From Dysgonamonadaceae bacterium (GTDB taxonomy: Bacteria > Bacteroidota > Bacteroidia > Bacteroidales > Azobacteroidaceae): a DNA stretch of 64,000 nt. The notes beneath the pieces are model-generated. The model was not told where the DNA came from and ran no database searches. It was given only the letters and a program-made list of their open reading frames with translations. Where the stretch lies: NCBI GenBank assembly GCA_031260045.1, contig JAIRKO010000016.1:30850-94849 (forward strand). Reading direction: 5' to 3'. Below are positions 20,684 through 30,373 of this stretch, in pieces (position 1 is the first letter of the stretch; the number at the start of each line of letters is the position of its first letter). The position numbers were made by a program, and so were the translations under genes.

Positions 20684-20700
20684 TTTTATCTATAAAATAG
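20563..20700 (+). pseudogene. Truncated ISAs1-family transposase fragment
   Basis: A 45-codon frame begins MRTLQEYLSEVKDFR and continues IEKKCLHKLLDV, matching the D-x-R...H-x-L-x-D pattern at the N-terminus of ISAs1 transposases. It then jumps into the right terminal repeat (LISCFCPVLSIK) and stops at 20700, beyond the element end. No catalytic DDE domain remains, so it is not a working enzyme. Assignment to ISAs1 rests on this short pattern. Confidence 0.6.
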
Positions 20701-20704
20701 TTGT

Positions 20705-20712
20705 TATATTTG
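20705..20712 (+). promoter_or_regulatory. -7 box for the AAA-ATPase gene
   Basis: TATATTTG, 26 bases before the chosen ATG at 20739 and 21 bases after the end of the deleted element. This supports the downstream start rather than the upstream TTG-type start at 20670. Confidence 0.5.
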
Positions 20713-20738
20713 CATTCCCAATTTCAAAGAATATCAAT

Positions 20739-22295
20739 ATGGAACCAACACGCAAACTCCCGTTAGGCATACAGTCTTTTGAGAAACTCCGCACAGGAGA
20801 TTATTTGTACGTAGATAAAACTGCGTATGTTTATCAAATGGCAAGCCTCTCCATTCCTTATTTTTTAAGCCGCCCCCGCCGTTTCGGAAAAAGCCTGTTA
20901 ATTTCCACTTTTGAAGCCTATTTTGAGGGGCGGAAAGACTTGTTTGAAGGATTAGCCATATCCAAAATGGAAACGGCATGGGAAAAATATCCCGTTTTAC
21001 ATTTGGATTTGAATGCCGAAAAATTCGACAGCGTTGAAAGTTTGAACTCCATATTATTGCGCTACATTGAAAGATGGGAAGATGTATGGGGCAGGGACGG
21101 GCAAAGCCAAACGCCTGCCGGTCGTTTTGAAGAAGTTATCCGCGGGGCTTGTGAAAAGAGCGGCAAAGGTGTCGTCGTGCTGATTGACGAGTACGATAAG
21201 CCGATGCTTTCCGCCATGCCTGGCGAAAAACTATCCGAAGAATATCGAAAAATACTGAAAGCTTTCTACGGGGTTTTGAAAAGTTCCGACCGCTATTTGC
21301 GTTTCGCTTTCCTGACGGGGGTTACAAAATTTGCGCAGGTCAGCGTATTTAGCGATTTGAATCAATTGGTGGATATTAGTCCGAAACAGGATTACGCTTC
21401 TTTGTGCGGCATTACCAAAAATGAATTGTTGCAGTTTTTTATGCCGGAACTAAAGAGAACAGCCGAAAAACAGGATATGACTTTTGAAGAAGTAGTTTGC
21501 CGGATGTCCCGCCGGTACGACGGCTACCATTTTGCGCCGCAATCGGAGGGCATGTTCAACCCGTTCAGCGTTTTGAACGCCTTGCATTTCAGGGATTTCG
21601 ACGATTACTGGTTTCGGACGGGTACGCCGACTTTTTTGGTCAATTTGTTAAAAGACAGCGATTATGATCTCCGTTTGTTACTGGAAAATGTTGAACTGAA
21701 ACAGTCTGCGTTCATGGAATATCGCGCCGACGCCAACAATCCGATTCCCCTGATTTATCAAAGCGGTTATCTGACTATAAAAGACTACGATAAAAATATT
21801 GGATTATATACTTTGGGATTTCCGAACGATGAGGTGCGGTATGGGTTTGTGGATTTTTTGATACCATATTACACGTCCGTTTCCGACAGTGAAACGGGTT
21901 TTCACATCGCCAAATTCAGTCGGGAACTCGAAGCCGGACAGACAGGAGATTTTATGGAACGCCTGAAAGTATTTTTTGCAAAAATACCCTACGAACTGAG
22001 TAACGACAATGAACGCCACTACCAAGCCATTTTTTATGTGGTTTTCACTTTAATCGGTCAGTATGTGAACGCTGAAGTGCGCAGTGCGCGGGGTAGGGCG
22101 GATGCAGTAGTAAAAACGAAAAAATACATTTATGTATTTGAATTTAAATTGACCGGCAGCGCAGAGGACGCCCTCAAGCAAATCGACGACAAAGGTTATC
22201 TGATACCGTATCAATCGGATGGACGGGAGATAATAAAAGTGGGCGTCGAATTTGGCAAGGAACAGCGGAATATTCATCGTTTTATCATCAGATAA
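20739..22295 (+). CDS. AAA-ATPase with C-terminal PD-(D/E)XK nuclease-like domain
   Basis: 518 residues from ATG 20739 (MEPTRKLPLGIQSFEKL). The N-terminal AAA-ATPase-like domain starts with the typical DYLYVDKTAYVYQM and carries the Walker A variant SRPRRFGKSLL and Walker B VVVLIDEYDKPM. The C-terminal domain (about 430-518) has GRADAVVKTKKYIYVFEFKL, matching the D...E-x-K of PD-(D/E)XK nucleases (the DUF1703-like family). Such proteins are abundant and strain-variable in Bacteroidetes; their role is unproven, with defence or mobile-DNA functions suggested. A deleted insertion element lies just upstream. A second ATPase of a different family is at the right edge of the window. Confidence 0.88.
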   Translation: MEPTRKLPLGIQSFEKLRTGDYLYVDKTAYVYQMASLSIPYFLSRPRRFGKSLLISTFEAYFEGRKDLFEGLAISKMETAWEKYPVLHLDLNAEKFDSVESLNSILLRYIERWEDVWGRDGQSQTPAGRFEEVIRGACEKSGKGVVVLIDEYDKPMLSAMPGEKLSEEYRKILKAFYGVLKSSDRYLRFAFLTGVTKFAQVSVFSDLNQLVDISPKQDYASLCGITKNELLQFFMPELKRTAEKQDMTFEEVVCRMSRRYDGYHFAPQSEGMFNPFSVLNALHFRDFDDYWFRTGTPTFLVNLLKDSDYDLRLLLENVELKQSAFMEYRADANNPIPLIYQSGYLTIKDYDKNIGLYTLGFPNDEVRYGFVDFLIPYYTSVSDSETGFHIAKFSRELEAGQTGDFMERLKVFFAKIPYELSNDNERHYQAIFYVVFTLIGQYVNAEVRSARGRADAVVKTKKYIYVFEFKLTGSAEDALKQIDDKGYLIPYQSDGREIIKVGVEFGKEQRNIHRFIIR

Positions 22296-22301
22296 TATAT
22301 C

Positions 22302-23285
22302 ATGTCGCCCCATTTATCGTTCCGTATTGCCGAAAAAATCAACTCCGACCTGCTTTTCCGGCTAACCAAACCGATGATTATTCATCCTTTTTATCATACG
22401 GTATCCGATGTTTACCTGCCGTATATTCATCCTCTGTATAATCCGAAAAAAGTAAAAGATTTTGAAAATGACCTTGAATTTCTTTTGCGGCGGTTTGATG
22501 CGGCAAGTATCAGTGACGTAAGTTTTTACAGGAAAAATCCGGCGCAACTGAAAAAACACGCTTTCCATCTTTCTTTTGACGACGGACTGAGGGGCGTTTA
22601 CGAAAATCTGACGCCTTTGCTTTACCGGAAAGGCGTTCCCGCAACGGTATTCGTAAACAAGGATTTTGTGAACAACAAACAGTTGTTTTACCGGCATAAA
22701 GCCGCAATTCTCATCGACAAATTAAATAATGGAAAAATTTCCTCAACGGTAAAGAAAGAAATAGATGCGTCGAAGATTTATGCCGTTTCATACGCAAACC
22801 GGCATCTTTTGGATGAAATGGCTGTGCTGTTCGATGTTGATTTTCAATCTTTTTTAAAAACCGAAAAGCCTTATTTAACAACCGATGAACTAAAGGAAAT
22901 GCAACAAAAAGGATTTACAGTCGGCGCACACAGTATCGACCATCCCAATTTCGGGGAATTAAATCCCGCCGAACAAATCCGGCAAATAACCGAATCCTGC
23001 GCTTTTGTAAAAGAAACTTTCGGGGAACAAAAAGCCTGTTTTTCTTTTCCTTTTTCCGACGAAAACATTCCGGCGTCTCTTTTCAAAGCGATTGAGAATA
23101 AGGTTGATATGAGTTTTGGTATCACCGGAATACAGGTAAAAAACAACGGGCGACATTTCGGGCGGATTGATATGGAAAAAAACGGGGGAAACGCTGGGGG
23201 AACAATTAATAAATCTTTTCTGAAATACATTTTTCAAGTTGCTGTTTATAAATTGCGCCATAGTCCGTCGTTATTGCGGGTGTAG
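22302..23285 (+). CDS. Polysaccharide deacetylase family protein
   Basis: 327 residues of the NodB-homology/CE4 type. Motif 1 is seen in HLSFDDGLRGVYENL (the DD pair binds metal and acts as base) and motif 2 in GAHSIDHPNF (the H-x3-H metal ligands). The C-terminal part is less conserved. There is no signal peptide, so the protein is probably cytoplasmic and may act on a lipid-linked or soluble glycan. It begins 6 bases after the AAA-ATPase stop, so it is probably co-transcribed, though a functional link is doubtful. An internal M24 (MIIHPFYHTVSD) is an alternative start. Confidence 0.8.
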   Translation: MSPHLSFRIAEKINSDLLFRLTKPMIIHPFYHTVSDVYLPYIHPLYNPKKVKDFENDLEFLLRRFDAASISDVSFYRKNPAQLKKHAFHLSFDDGLRGVYENLTPLLYRKGVPATVFVNKDFVNNKQLFYRHKAAILIDKLNNGKISSTVKKEIDASKIYAVSYANRHLLDEMAVLFDVDFQSFLKTEKPYLTTDELKEMQQKGFTVGAHSIDHPNFGELNPAEQIRQITESCAFVKETFGEQKACFSFPFSDENIPASLFKAIENKVDMSFGITGIQVKNNGRHFGRIDMEKNGGNAGGTINKSFLKYIFQVAVYKLRHSPSLLRV

Positions 23286-23369
23286 CGGGAGACCCGCAAT
23301 CCCCTGCAAAGCGCAACTCGTTTTTCAGGGGATCCCGCATCGAGCGCGGGATGACGGGTTTTTGAAACG
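23284..23369. repeat. Dispersed repeat B, copy 1
   Basis: CCCGCAATCCCCTGCAAAGC, then GTTTTTCAGGGGATCCCGC and GCGCGGGATGACGGG. Its reverse complement matches the copy at 27931-28036 over most of its length. It begins at the stop codon of the deacetylase gene and precedes the purL promoter. Confidence 0.7.
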
Positions 23370-23431
23370 AAAATCGACGAAGCCAAAATACACCTCAATT
23401 CCACCATTATTGTTTGGTCAATAGATTTTTG

Positions 23432-23439
23432 TATTTTTG
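23432..23439 (+). promoter_or_regulatory. -7 box of the purL transcript
   Basis: TATTTTTG, 41 bases before the purL ATG. A TTTG at 23413-23416 is present but 15 bases away, shorter than the usual spacer. Confidence 0.45.
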
Positions 23440-23480
23440 CAACCGCAGAAAATTAAATTTTCCGTTTAAATTTTAATATC

Positions 23481-26400
23481 ATGATCATTTTTTTCAAATG
23501 CCGCACAAATTTGATTATCGCCGTTGATACATCACTTAAATTTTCCAAGACGTCCTGTAGAAAAATGGTTTGGCTTTTTAACAAAGCCGAACTTTTATCC
23601 AAAAAAAATATAGACGGTTTCCTTATTGGTCCTCGGCGGGAAATGGTTACGCCGTGGAGCACCAATGCGGTTGAAATTACCCGAAACATGGGCATTGAGG
23701 GCATCAATCGGATAGAAGAATTTTGGATTGTTCCCGATAAAAACGCCGAATACGACCCGATGATTCGGCGTTTTTACACCGGAATAGGGCAGGATGTTTT
23801 TACCGTCAACAAAAAACCTGAACCAATTGTGGTTATCGGCGATATTCCCTTTTACAATCAGCAGGAAGGCTTGGCTTTAAATCCGGAAGAAATCAAATAT
23901 TTGAACGCCCTCAGTGAAAAATTAGGTCGGAAACTGACCGACAGCGAAGTTTTCGGATTTTCACAAGTTAATTCCGAACATTGCAGGCACAAGGTTTTCA
24001 ACGGTATTTTCGTCATCGACGGAATAGAAAAAGAAGCGACGCTTTTTGACCTGATACGCAAAACTTCACAGGTAAATCCCAACCGCTTAGTCTCGGCTTA
24101 CAAAGACAATGTCGCTTTCAATGCAGGTCCTGTTATCGAACAGTTTGCGCCCCAATCCGCCGACAAACCGGATTATTTTTCCGTCAAAAACATCGAAACC
24201 GTTCTTTCGCTGAAAGCGGAAACACACAATTTTCCGACCACCGTAGAGCCTTTCAATGGCGCATCGACCGGCGCGGGCGGCGAAATACGCGACCGTTTGG
24301 GCGGAGGAAAAGCTTCGCTGCCCATAGCGGGAACCGCCGTTTATATGACTTCCTACCCGCGAACCGGAGACGACCGCGAATGGGAAAACGCCATGCCGCC
24401 AAGGAAATGGATATACCAAACGCCCGCGCAAATTCTAATTAAAGCTTCAAACGGCGCTTCCGATTTTGGGAATAAGTTTGGGCAACCGCTGATTTGCGGT
24501 TCACTTTTGACTTTTGAACACGAAGAAAACCGGAAAAAATTTGCCTACGATAAAGTAATCATGCTCGCCGGCGGCATAGGTTTCGCCAACAAACGCGACG
24601 CATTGAAAGAGGAACCCGTAGCCGGTGAAAGAGTTGTGCTGTTGGGCGGCGACAATTACCGCATCGGAATGGGCGGAGGCGCCGTTTCTTCCGTTGAGAC
24701 GGGGGAATACAACAGTGGAATTGAACTGAATGCCGTTCAAAGAGCCAATCCCGAAATGCAAAAACGGGTGGCAAACGTTATTCGCGCGTTGGCAGAATCA
24801 GACTGTAATCCCATCATATCCATCCACGACCATGGCGCCGGAGGACACCTCAATTGCCTTTCGGAACTGGTAGAATCGTCCGGCGGGAAAATCATGATGG
24901 CGAATTTACCCATCGGCGACCCCACCCTGTCGGCAAAAGAAATCATCGGGAACGAAAGTCAGGAAAGGATGGGTTTGCTGTTGAAAGAAGAAAACGTTGA
25001 CAGGGTGTGCAAAATCGCCGAGCGAGAACGCGCGCCCATGTATGTGGTCGGCGAAACCACCGGCGACGGACGTTTGGTATTTGAACAGGCTGACGGTCAG
25101 CGACCGCTGGATATGCAACTCTCCGATTTTTTCGGAAAACCGCCGCGCACGGTTACAAACGATATGACTGTTGAAGAAGATTTCAAGCCGGTTTGTTATG
25201 ACCTCACAAAAATCGGCGAATATTTGGAAAACGTGCTGCAATTAGAATCCGTAGCCTGTAAGGATTGGCTGACAAACAAGGTCGACCGTTCCATCACAGG
25301 GAAAATCGCCCACCAGCAATGTCAGGGAGAAATCCAGTTGCCGTTGAGCGATTTAGGGGCGGTTGCCCTTGATTATCGCGGCAAATCGGGTATGGCTGTT
25401 TCGATAGGACACGCTCCGCAAGCCGGTTTGATTAACCCCGCCGCCGGTTCGATTTTGGCTGTTGCAGAAGCGCTTACCAACCTTGTTTTTGCGCCTTTGA
25501 AAGAAAAATCGGCAAGCGTTTCGTTGAGCGCCAACTGGATGTGGCCGGGCAAAAATCCCGGCGAAGACGCCCGTTTGTATGAAGCCGTCGAGGCGTGTTC
25601 CGACTTCGCCTGCAAATTGGGGATCAACATCCCGACCGGAAAAGATTCGCTGTCCATGACTCAAAAGTATGGCGACGAAAAAGTTTTTGCACCCGGAACC
25701 GTCGTTATCTCTGCCGGGGCAGAAGTTTCCGATGTACGCAAAATCGTTTCTCCCGTGTTGACCAATACGCCCCGTGCGGCGATTTTTTATATTGATTTCT
25801 CATCCGATACATTCAAATTAGGAGGGTCGGCTTTCGCCCAGTCGTTGAAACGTTTGGGCGACGAAGCGCCTTCCGTAACCGACGCAGGATATTTCAAAAC
25901 GGCATTCGATACCGTTCAGGAATTGGTTGAACGAGAATTCATTATTGCCGGACACGATATTTCGGCGGGCGGTATGATTACAACGCTTCTGGAAATGACA
26001 TTCGGGAACGCGACAGGCGGGCTGTCCATTAATTTGGACAGACTGAAAGAAACGGATTTAATAAAAATACTGTTCGCCGAAAATCCGGGCATCGTAATTC
26101 AAGTTCGGGATAGACAAACGGTCGAAGACATTTTGAATGCACATGGCATAAGATTTTTCAAAATCGGAAAAACAACCGTAGAACGGCATATTTCGATTAC
26201 CAAAGACAAAGCCCAGTACTGTTTCGATATTGACCGCCTGCGCGATACATGGTTTACCTCGTCTTACCTTTTAGACCGGTTGCAGAGCGGGGAAACATGC
26301 GCCAAACAGCGTTTTCTCAACTATAAACAACAACCCCTGCAAACGAAGTTCCGGACGATGTTTTCGGGAACTCTGTCAGAATACGGGTTGAGTTTCAATC

Positions 26401-27167
26401 GCCGCCCCGCGTCGGGCGTCAAAGCGGCAATTCTTCGCGAACAGGGAACCAACGGCGATCGGGAAATGGCTTACGCGCTTTATTTGGCAGGATTTGACGT
26501 GAAAGATGTACACACCACCGATTTGATTTCCGCCCGCGAAACGCTGGAAGACGTTCACATGCTTGTTTTTTGCGGCGGGTTTGCCAATTCCGACGTGTTG
26601 GGTTCTGCCAAAGGTTGGGCGGGCAGTTTGCTGTTCAATGAAAAAGCAAAGAAAGTGCTGGATGACTTTTATGATCGCCCCGACACGCTGAGTTTGGGCG
26701 TTTGCAACGGTTGCCAATTGATGATGGAGCTAAATTTGGTAACTCCCAGATATAAAATTTATCGGCAAATGTTGCACAACGATTCGCATAAATTTGAATC
26801 GGCATTTGTTTCCGTAACAATACCCAAAAACAAATCCGTTATGCTCGCCTCCCTGGCAGGCAGCAAGTTGGGCGTGTGGATAGCCCATGGGGAAGGGAAA
26901 TTTTCGTTGCCTATGGAAAGGAAGTACCAGATTGTCGCCAGGTATGTTTATCCCGACTATCCGGGCAACCCGAACGGCTCGGATGACGCCATAGCGGGAA
27001 TTTGTTCCAAAGACGGCAGGCACTTGGCGATGATGCCACACCCGGAAAGGGCGGTATTTCCCTGGCAATGCGCGTACTATCCGGACAAACGGAAGAAAGA
27101 GGAAATCACGCCTTGGATGGAAGCCTTCGTCAACGCGCGGAAATGGATTGAAGCCGCCGCCGAATAA
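23481..27167 (+). CDS. purL: Phosphoribosylformylglycinamidine synthase (single-chain)
   Basis: Converts FGAR to FGAM with glutamine and ATP, step 4 of purine synthesis. The 1228 residues are the large fused form: N-terminal linker, FGAM synthetase core with tandem AIRS-like domains (including ETHNFPTTVEPFNGASTGAG), and a C-terminal class I glutaminase domain with the nucleophile in LGVCNGCQLM and the histidine in MMPHPERAVFPWQ. The start MIIFFKCRTNLIIAV followed by GPRREMVTPWSTNAVEI is normal for Bacteroidetes PurL. recO starts 6 bases downstream, so the two genes are likely one transcript. Confidence 0.97.
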   Translation: MIIFFKCRTNLIIAVDTSLKFSKTSCRKMVWLFNKAELLSKKNIDGFLIGPRREMVTPWSTNAVEITRNMGIEGINRIEEFWIVPDKNAEYDPMIRRFYTGIGQDVFTVNKKPEPIVVIGDIPFYNQQEGLALNPEEIKYLNALSEKLGRKLTDSEVFGFSQVNSEHCRHKVFNGIFVIDGIEKEATLFDLIRKTSQVNPNRLVSAYKDNVAFNAGPVIEQFAPQSADKPDYFSVKNIETVLSLKAETHNFPTTVEPFNGASTGAGGEIRDRLGGGKASLPIAGTAVYMTSYPRTGDDREWENAMPPRKWIYQTPAQILIKASNGASDFGNKFGQPLICGSLLTFEHEENRKKFAYDKVIMLAGGIGFANKRDALKEEPVAGERVVLLGGDNYRIGMGGGAVSSVETGEYNSGIELNAVQRANPEMQKRVANVIRALAESDCNPIISIHDHGAGGHLNCLSELVESSGGKIMMANLPIGDPTLSAKEIIGNESQERMGLLLKEENVDRVCKIAERERAPMYVVGETTGDGRLVFEQADGQRPLDMQLSDFFGKPPRTVTNDMTVEEDFKPVCYDLTKIGEYLENVLQLESVACKDWLTNKVDRSITGKIAHQQCQGEIQLPLSDLGAVALDYRGKSGMAVSIGHAPQAGLINPAAGSILAVAEALTNLVFAPLKEKSASVSLSANWMWPGKNPGEDARLYEAVEACSDFACKLGINIPTGKDSLSMTQKYGDEKVFAPGTVVISAGAEVSDVRKIVSPVLTNTPRAAIFYIDFSSDTFKLGGSAFAQSLKRLGDEAPSVTDAGYFKTAFDTVQELVEREFIIAGHDISAGGMITTLLEMTFGNATGGLSINLDRLKETDLIKILFAENPGIVIQVRDRQTVEDILNAHGIRFFKIGKTTVERHISITKDKAQYCFDIDRLRDTWFTSSYLLDRLQSGETCAKQRFLNYKQQPLQTKFRTMFSGTLSEYGLSFNRRPASGVKAAILREQGTNGDREMAYALYLAGFDVKDVHTTDLISARETLEDVHMLVFCGGFANSDVLGSAKGWAGSLLFNEKAKKVLDDFYDRPDTLSLGVCNGCQLMMELNLVTPRYKIYRQMLHNDSHKFESAFVSVTIPKNKSVMLASLAGSKLGVWIAHGEGKFSLPMERKYQIVARYVYPDYPGNPNGSDDAIAGICSKDGRHLAMMPHPERAVFPWQCAYYPDKRKKEEITPWMEAFVNARKWIEAAAE

Positions 27168-27173
27168 CCGGTT

Positions 27174-27902
27174 ATGCAACACAAAACAAGAGGCATTGTC
27201 CTGCATCACTCGCCGTATAACGACACTTACGCCATCACGCTGATTTATACGGAGGAATTCGGGCGGGTGTCCTACCTAACCGCCCGGTCGAAAAGCCGGA
27301 AAACGAAAACGCCCAAGTCGCTTTTTCACGCTTTGGCTGTTCTGGATTTGGAGGTGGAGCATCGGAATCTCCGTGATATTCAACGAATAAAAGAAGCGAA
27401 AGCGCATATCCCTTTGGTTTCGTTGCGAAACAATCCGGTGAAAAGCGCTGTCGGTATTTTCTTGGCAGAACTGATCTGTAAAGTCGTGAGGGAGGTGCAT
27501 CCCAACAAAACACTGTTTGATTTTTTGCTACAATCCGTTCGGATACTGGAATTGACCGACACATCCTGCGCTAATTTCCACCTTGTGTTTATGATTACCT
27601 TGAGTCGTTTTTTGGGTTTTTATCCCGACGTTTCCGGTTATGCGGAAGGGATGTTTTTCGATATGCAGAACGGCATTTTTGTCGAAAACAAGCCGCTACA
27701 TCCCCATTTCCTCAATCCCAGCGAGAGCCGGTTTTTTTACAATCTCTTGCGGATGAAGTACGAAAATATGGATGTTTTCAGACTTACCGGCGCGGAACGC
27801 AAAGCTGTCATTACCGCTATTTTGGAATATTACCGGCTGCATTTGTCTCATTTCCCGGAAATCAAATCTTTGGTGGTTTTGCATGAGATTTTTTGCTCTT
27901 GA
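27174..27902 (+). CDS. recO: DNA repair protein RecO
   Basis: Recombination mediator that helps load RecA in the RecFOR gap-repair pathway. The 242 residues start with the OB-fold (MQHKTRGIVLHHSPYNDTYA and EEFGRVSYLTARSKSRK), followed by the helical domain. The zinc-finger cysteines of some RecO proteins are not seen, as in most Bacteroidetes homologues. recR, the partner, is also in this window at 61902. It follows purL by 6 bases. Confidence 0.93.
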   Translation: MQHKTRGIVLHHSPYNDTYAITLIYTEEFGRVSYLTARSKSRKTKTPKSLFHALAVLDLEVEHRNLRDIQRIKEAKAHIPLVSLRNNPVKSAVGIFLAELICKVVREVHPNKTLFDFLLQSVRILELTDTSCANFHLVFMITLSRFLGFYPDVSGYAEGMFFDMQNGIFVENKPLHPHFLNPSESRFFYNLLRMKYENMDVFRLTGAERKAVITAILEYYRLHLSHFPEIKSLVVLHEIFCS

Positions 27903-27930
27903 TGGAATGTTACCCTATTGTTCCGCGCAA

Positions 27931-28036
27931 AAACCCCGTCATCCCGCGCTTGACACGAGATCCCTCTGAAAAACGCGCCTCGCTTTGCAGGGGATTGCGG
28001 GTCTTCGCTATGCCCACAATGACGGGCTTTTGAAAT
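27931..28036. repeat. Dispersed repeat B, copy 2
   Basis: Contains CCCGTCATCCCGCGCTTGAC, then GAGATCCCTCTGAAAAACGCG and GGGGATTGCGGGTC, ending CACAATGACGGGC. It is an inverted relative of the copy at 23284-23369. A TACTTTTG box at 28089-28096, just beyond it, is the likely trpA promoter. Confidence 0.7.
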
Positions 28037-28116
28037 CTGCACAACAGCGATTTTTAAACAACAACTTGAATTGATTAATGTTTTTTTGTACTTTTGCTCG
28101 CTAAAAAAATTAAAAC

Positions 28117-28893
28117 ATGAACAAAATCAATCAATTATTTCGGCAAAAAGACAGGAACATCCTTTCCGTTTATTTCACGGCGGGATTTCCTCAACTCAAT
28201 GATACGGGTAAGGTAATCAAGGCGTTGCAAGACAACGGTGTTGATATGGCGGAAGTCGGCATCCCATTTTCCGACCCTATGGCAGACGGAGTTGTTATTC
28301 AAAAAAGTAGCACGATTGCCCTTCGCAACGGCATGAATCTGAAACTTCTGTTTTCACAATTGGCGACTATCGTTGATGAAACACGCATCCCGTTGGTTAT
28401 GATGGGCTATCTGAATCCGATTATGCAATACGGTTTTGAGAAGTTTTGCCACGATTGCCGTCAAGCGGGCGTTTCGGGCGTCATTATTCCCGATTTGCCG
28501 TTTGAGGATTATTTGCAATATTACAAATCCATCGCCGACAGCCACGATTTGAGAATGATTATGCTGATTGCGCCCGAAACGCCCGAAGACCGCGTCCGAC
28601 TGATTGACGCTAAGACGGATGGGTTTATCTATATGGTTTCTTCTGCGGGAACAACGGGTGCGCAAAAAAGTTTCGACGAAGGAAAGCGGGCTTATTTCCG
28701 CAAAATTAACGGGATGGGTCTGCGTAATCCGCGTTTGATAGGCTTTGGAATATCCAACAGGGATACTTTGGATGCCGCTTTTGAAAACGCTGCGGGAGCC
28801 ATTATCGGCAGTAAATTCGTCAGTTTATTAATGGACAAAAAAAGCCCCGAAGAAGCCGTCGTTTCTCTCAAATACGAATTATTCGAAAAATAA
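28117..28893 (+). CDS. trpA: Tryptophan synthase alpha subunit
   Basis: Cleaves indole-3-glycerol phosphate to indole and glyceraldehyde-3-phosphate. The 258-residue TIM barrel has the catalytic acids E46 (in [11 protein letters not shown]) and D57 (in ADG), the flexible loop region, and the phosphate-binding GFGISNRDT and GAIIGSKF segments. It is separated from any other trp gene: recO lies upstream and coaA starts 2 bases after its stop. trpB and the rest of the pathway must be elsewhere if the protein works in a normal complex. Confidence 0.96.
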   Translation: MNKINQLFRQKDRNILSVYFTAGFPQLNDTGKVIKALQDNGVDMAEVGIPFSDPMADGVVIQKSSTIALRNGMNLKLLFSQLATIVDETRIPLVMMGYLNPIMQYGFEKFCHDCRQAGVSGVIIPDLPFEDYLQYYKSIADSHDLRMIMLIAPETPEDRVRLIDAKTDGFIYMVSSAGTTGAQKSFDEGKRAYFRKINGMGLRNPRLIGFGISNRDTLDAAFENAAGAIIGSKFVSLLMDKKSPEEAVVSLKYELFEK

Positions 28894-28895
28894 GG

Positions 28896-29843
28896 ATGCG
28901 TATCTCATCAAGCAGCCCCTACCTGACTTTCAGCAGGGACAAATGGGCGGAACTCCGTAAATCGGAGCCAATGACTTTGAGCGAAAATGAAATCGCTGAA
29001 CTGAAAGGGATTAACGACGAATTGTCTATGGACGAAATCAGGGATACTTACCTGCCTTTGTCGCGGTTGCTGAACAATTACGTCAATTCGACCATCAGCC
29101 GACAGGAAGTGATGATGCGGTTTTTGAACGAAGCGCCGCAAAAAATACCTTTCGTTATCGGCATCGCGGGAAGCGTTTCCGCCGGAAAAAGCACCGTTGC
29201 GCGTGTGCTGCAAGCATTGTTGAGCCGCTGGAAAGAGAATTATCGGGTGGCGCTCGTTACGACCGACGGTTTTTTGTATCCCAATGCCGTGCTGGAAGAA
29301 AAAGGAATTATGTCGAAAAAAGGGTTTCCCGAATCGTATGACATTCAACGTGTTTTGCAGTTTCTCGGTAACATTAAATCAGGGAAAAAGAATGTCCGTG
29401 CACCCAAATATTCGCATGTGATATATGATATTGTGCCGGATGAATACATCGAAATAAGTCCGCAGCCCGACATTCTGATTTTTGAAGGGCTGAACGTGCT
29501 GCAAAGCCAAGCCGACTATCCGAAAAAGAACCGTCCTGCGGTTTTCGTTTCCGATTACCTTGATTTTTCCATTTATGTGGATGCGGACAACGATTTACTC
29601 GAAGGATGGTTCTTGACCCGCTTCATGAATTTTAGGGAAACGGCTTTCAACGACCCCAATTCGTTCTTTTTTTCAATCACCAAACTTTCGGAAACCGAAG
29701 CCCGGCGCATGGCGCTTTCCGTTTGGCGGGAAATTAACCTGAAAAACCTGCGCCAAAATATCTTGCCTACGCGCGAACGCGCTAACCTTATCCTGCACAA
29801 AGGGAAAGACCATCGGGTGGATTATGTAAAGATGAGGAAGTGA
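28896..29843 (+). CDS. coaA: Type I pantothenate kinase
   Basis: First committed step of coenzyme A synthesis: ATP-dependent phosphorylation of pantothenate. 315 residues, the normal length for CoaA. The P-loop is GSVSAGKST (92-100). Other signatures are [32 protein letters not shown] and FEGLNVLQ. The C-terminus ends [10 protein letters not shown]. The start ATG is only 2 bases from the trpA stop, so translation is probably coupled. It converges with folA, leaving a single base between the two stop codons. Confidence 0.96.
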   Translation: MRISSSSPYLTFSRDKWAELRKSEPMTLSENEIAELKGINDELSMDEIRDTYLPLSRLLNNYVNSTISRQEVMMRFLNEAPQKIPFVIGIAGSVSAGKSTVARVLQALLSRWKENYRVALVTTDGFLYPNAVLEEKGIMSKKGFPESYDIQRVLQFLGNIKSGKKNVRAPKYSHVIYDIVPDEYIEISPQPDILIFEGLNVLQSQADYPKKNRPAVFVSDYLDFSIYVDADNDLLEGWFLTRFMNFRETAFNDPNSFFFSITKLSETEARRMALSVWREINLKNLRQNILPTRERANLILHKGKDHRVDYVKMRK

Positions 29844-29844
29844 A

Positions 29845-30336
29845 TTACAGCCGCTCGTATTCGAGGAACGAGAAAGGATAAGGGTTTTTCCCGTCGGCGG
29901 GAAAAGTTTCTCTGCTCGTTTCCCGCCATTGGGAAAAATTCATTTGCGGGAAAAAAACGTCTGCTTCGGGGAAATCCGCGTGTATTTTCGTGAGATAAAG
30001 TTTGTTGGCGATGGGCAGGGTTTGTTCGTAAATCGTGCCGCCGCCGATGATAAACACCTCATTTTCATCCATCGATTTGAGAAACGTGGCATCCAAAGAA
30101 GGATAAACCTCCGCGCCCCTGATTTTCAAACCGGTATTTCGACTGACGACCATGTTTCGGCGATTGGGCAAGGGACCTTGGGGCAAAGACTCGAAAGTTT
30201 TGCGTCCCATAACTACCGGATGACCGGAAGTGATTTCCTTAAAATGTCTCAGGTCGACAGGTAAATGGCAGAGCAGACCGCCGTTTTTGCCTGCTTCGTT
30301 ATTTCGTCCGATTGCGGCTATGATTGAAATTGTCAT
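29845..30336 (-). CDS. folA: Dihydrofolate reductase
   Basis: NADPH-dependent reduction of dihydrofolate. The correct start is ATG 30336 (MTISIIAAIGRNNEAGKNGG), which gives 163 residues, the normal length; an upstream in-frame extension would add 31 unrelated residues. The conserved LPVDLRHFKEIT, VVMGRKTFESLP and FIIGGGTIYEQTLP segments are present. It lies 37 bases downstream of thyA, the classical pairing: thymidylate synthase makes dihydrofolate and this enzyme recycles it. Confidence 0.97.
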   Translation of the reverse strand: MTISIIAAIGRNNEAGKNGGLLCHLPVDLRHFKEITSGHPVVMGRKTFESLPQGPLPNRRNMVVSRNTGLKIRGAEVYPSLDATFLKSMDENEVFIIGGGTIYEQTLPIANKLYLTKIHADFPEADVFFPQMNFSQWRETSRETFPADGKNPYPFSFLEYERL

Positions 30337-30373
30337 GTTTTTGCTGTTTAAGATGATAAATAGCATGGAAAAA

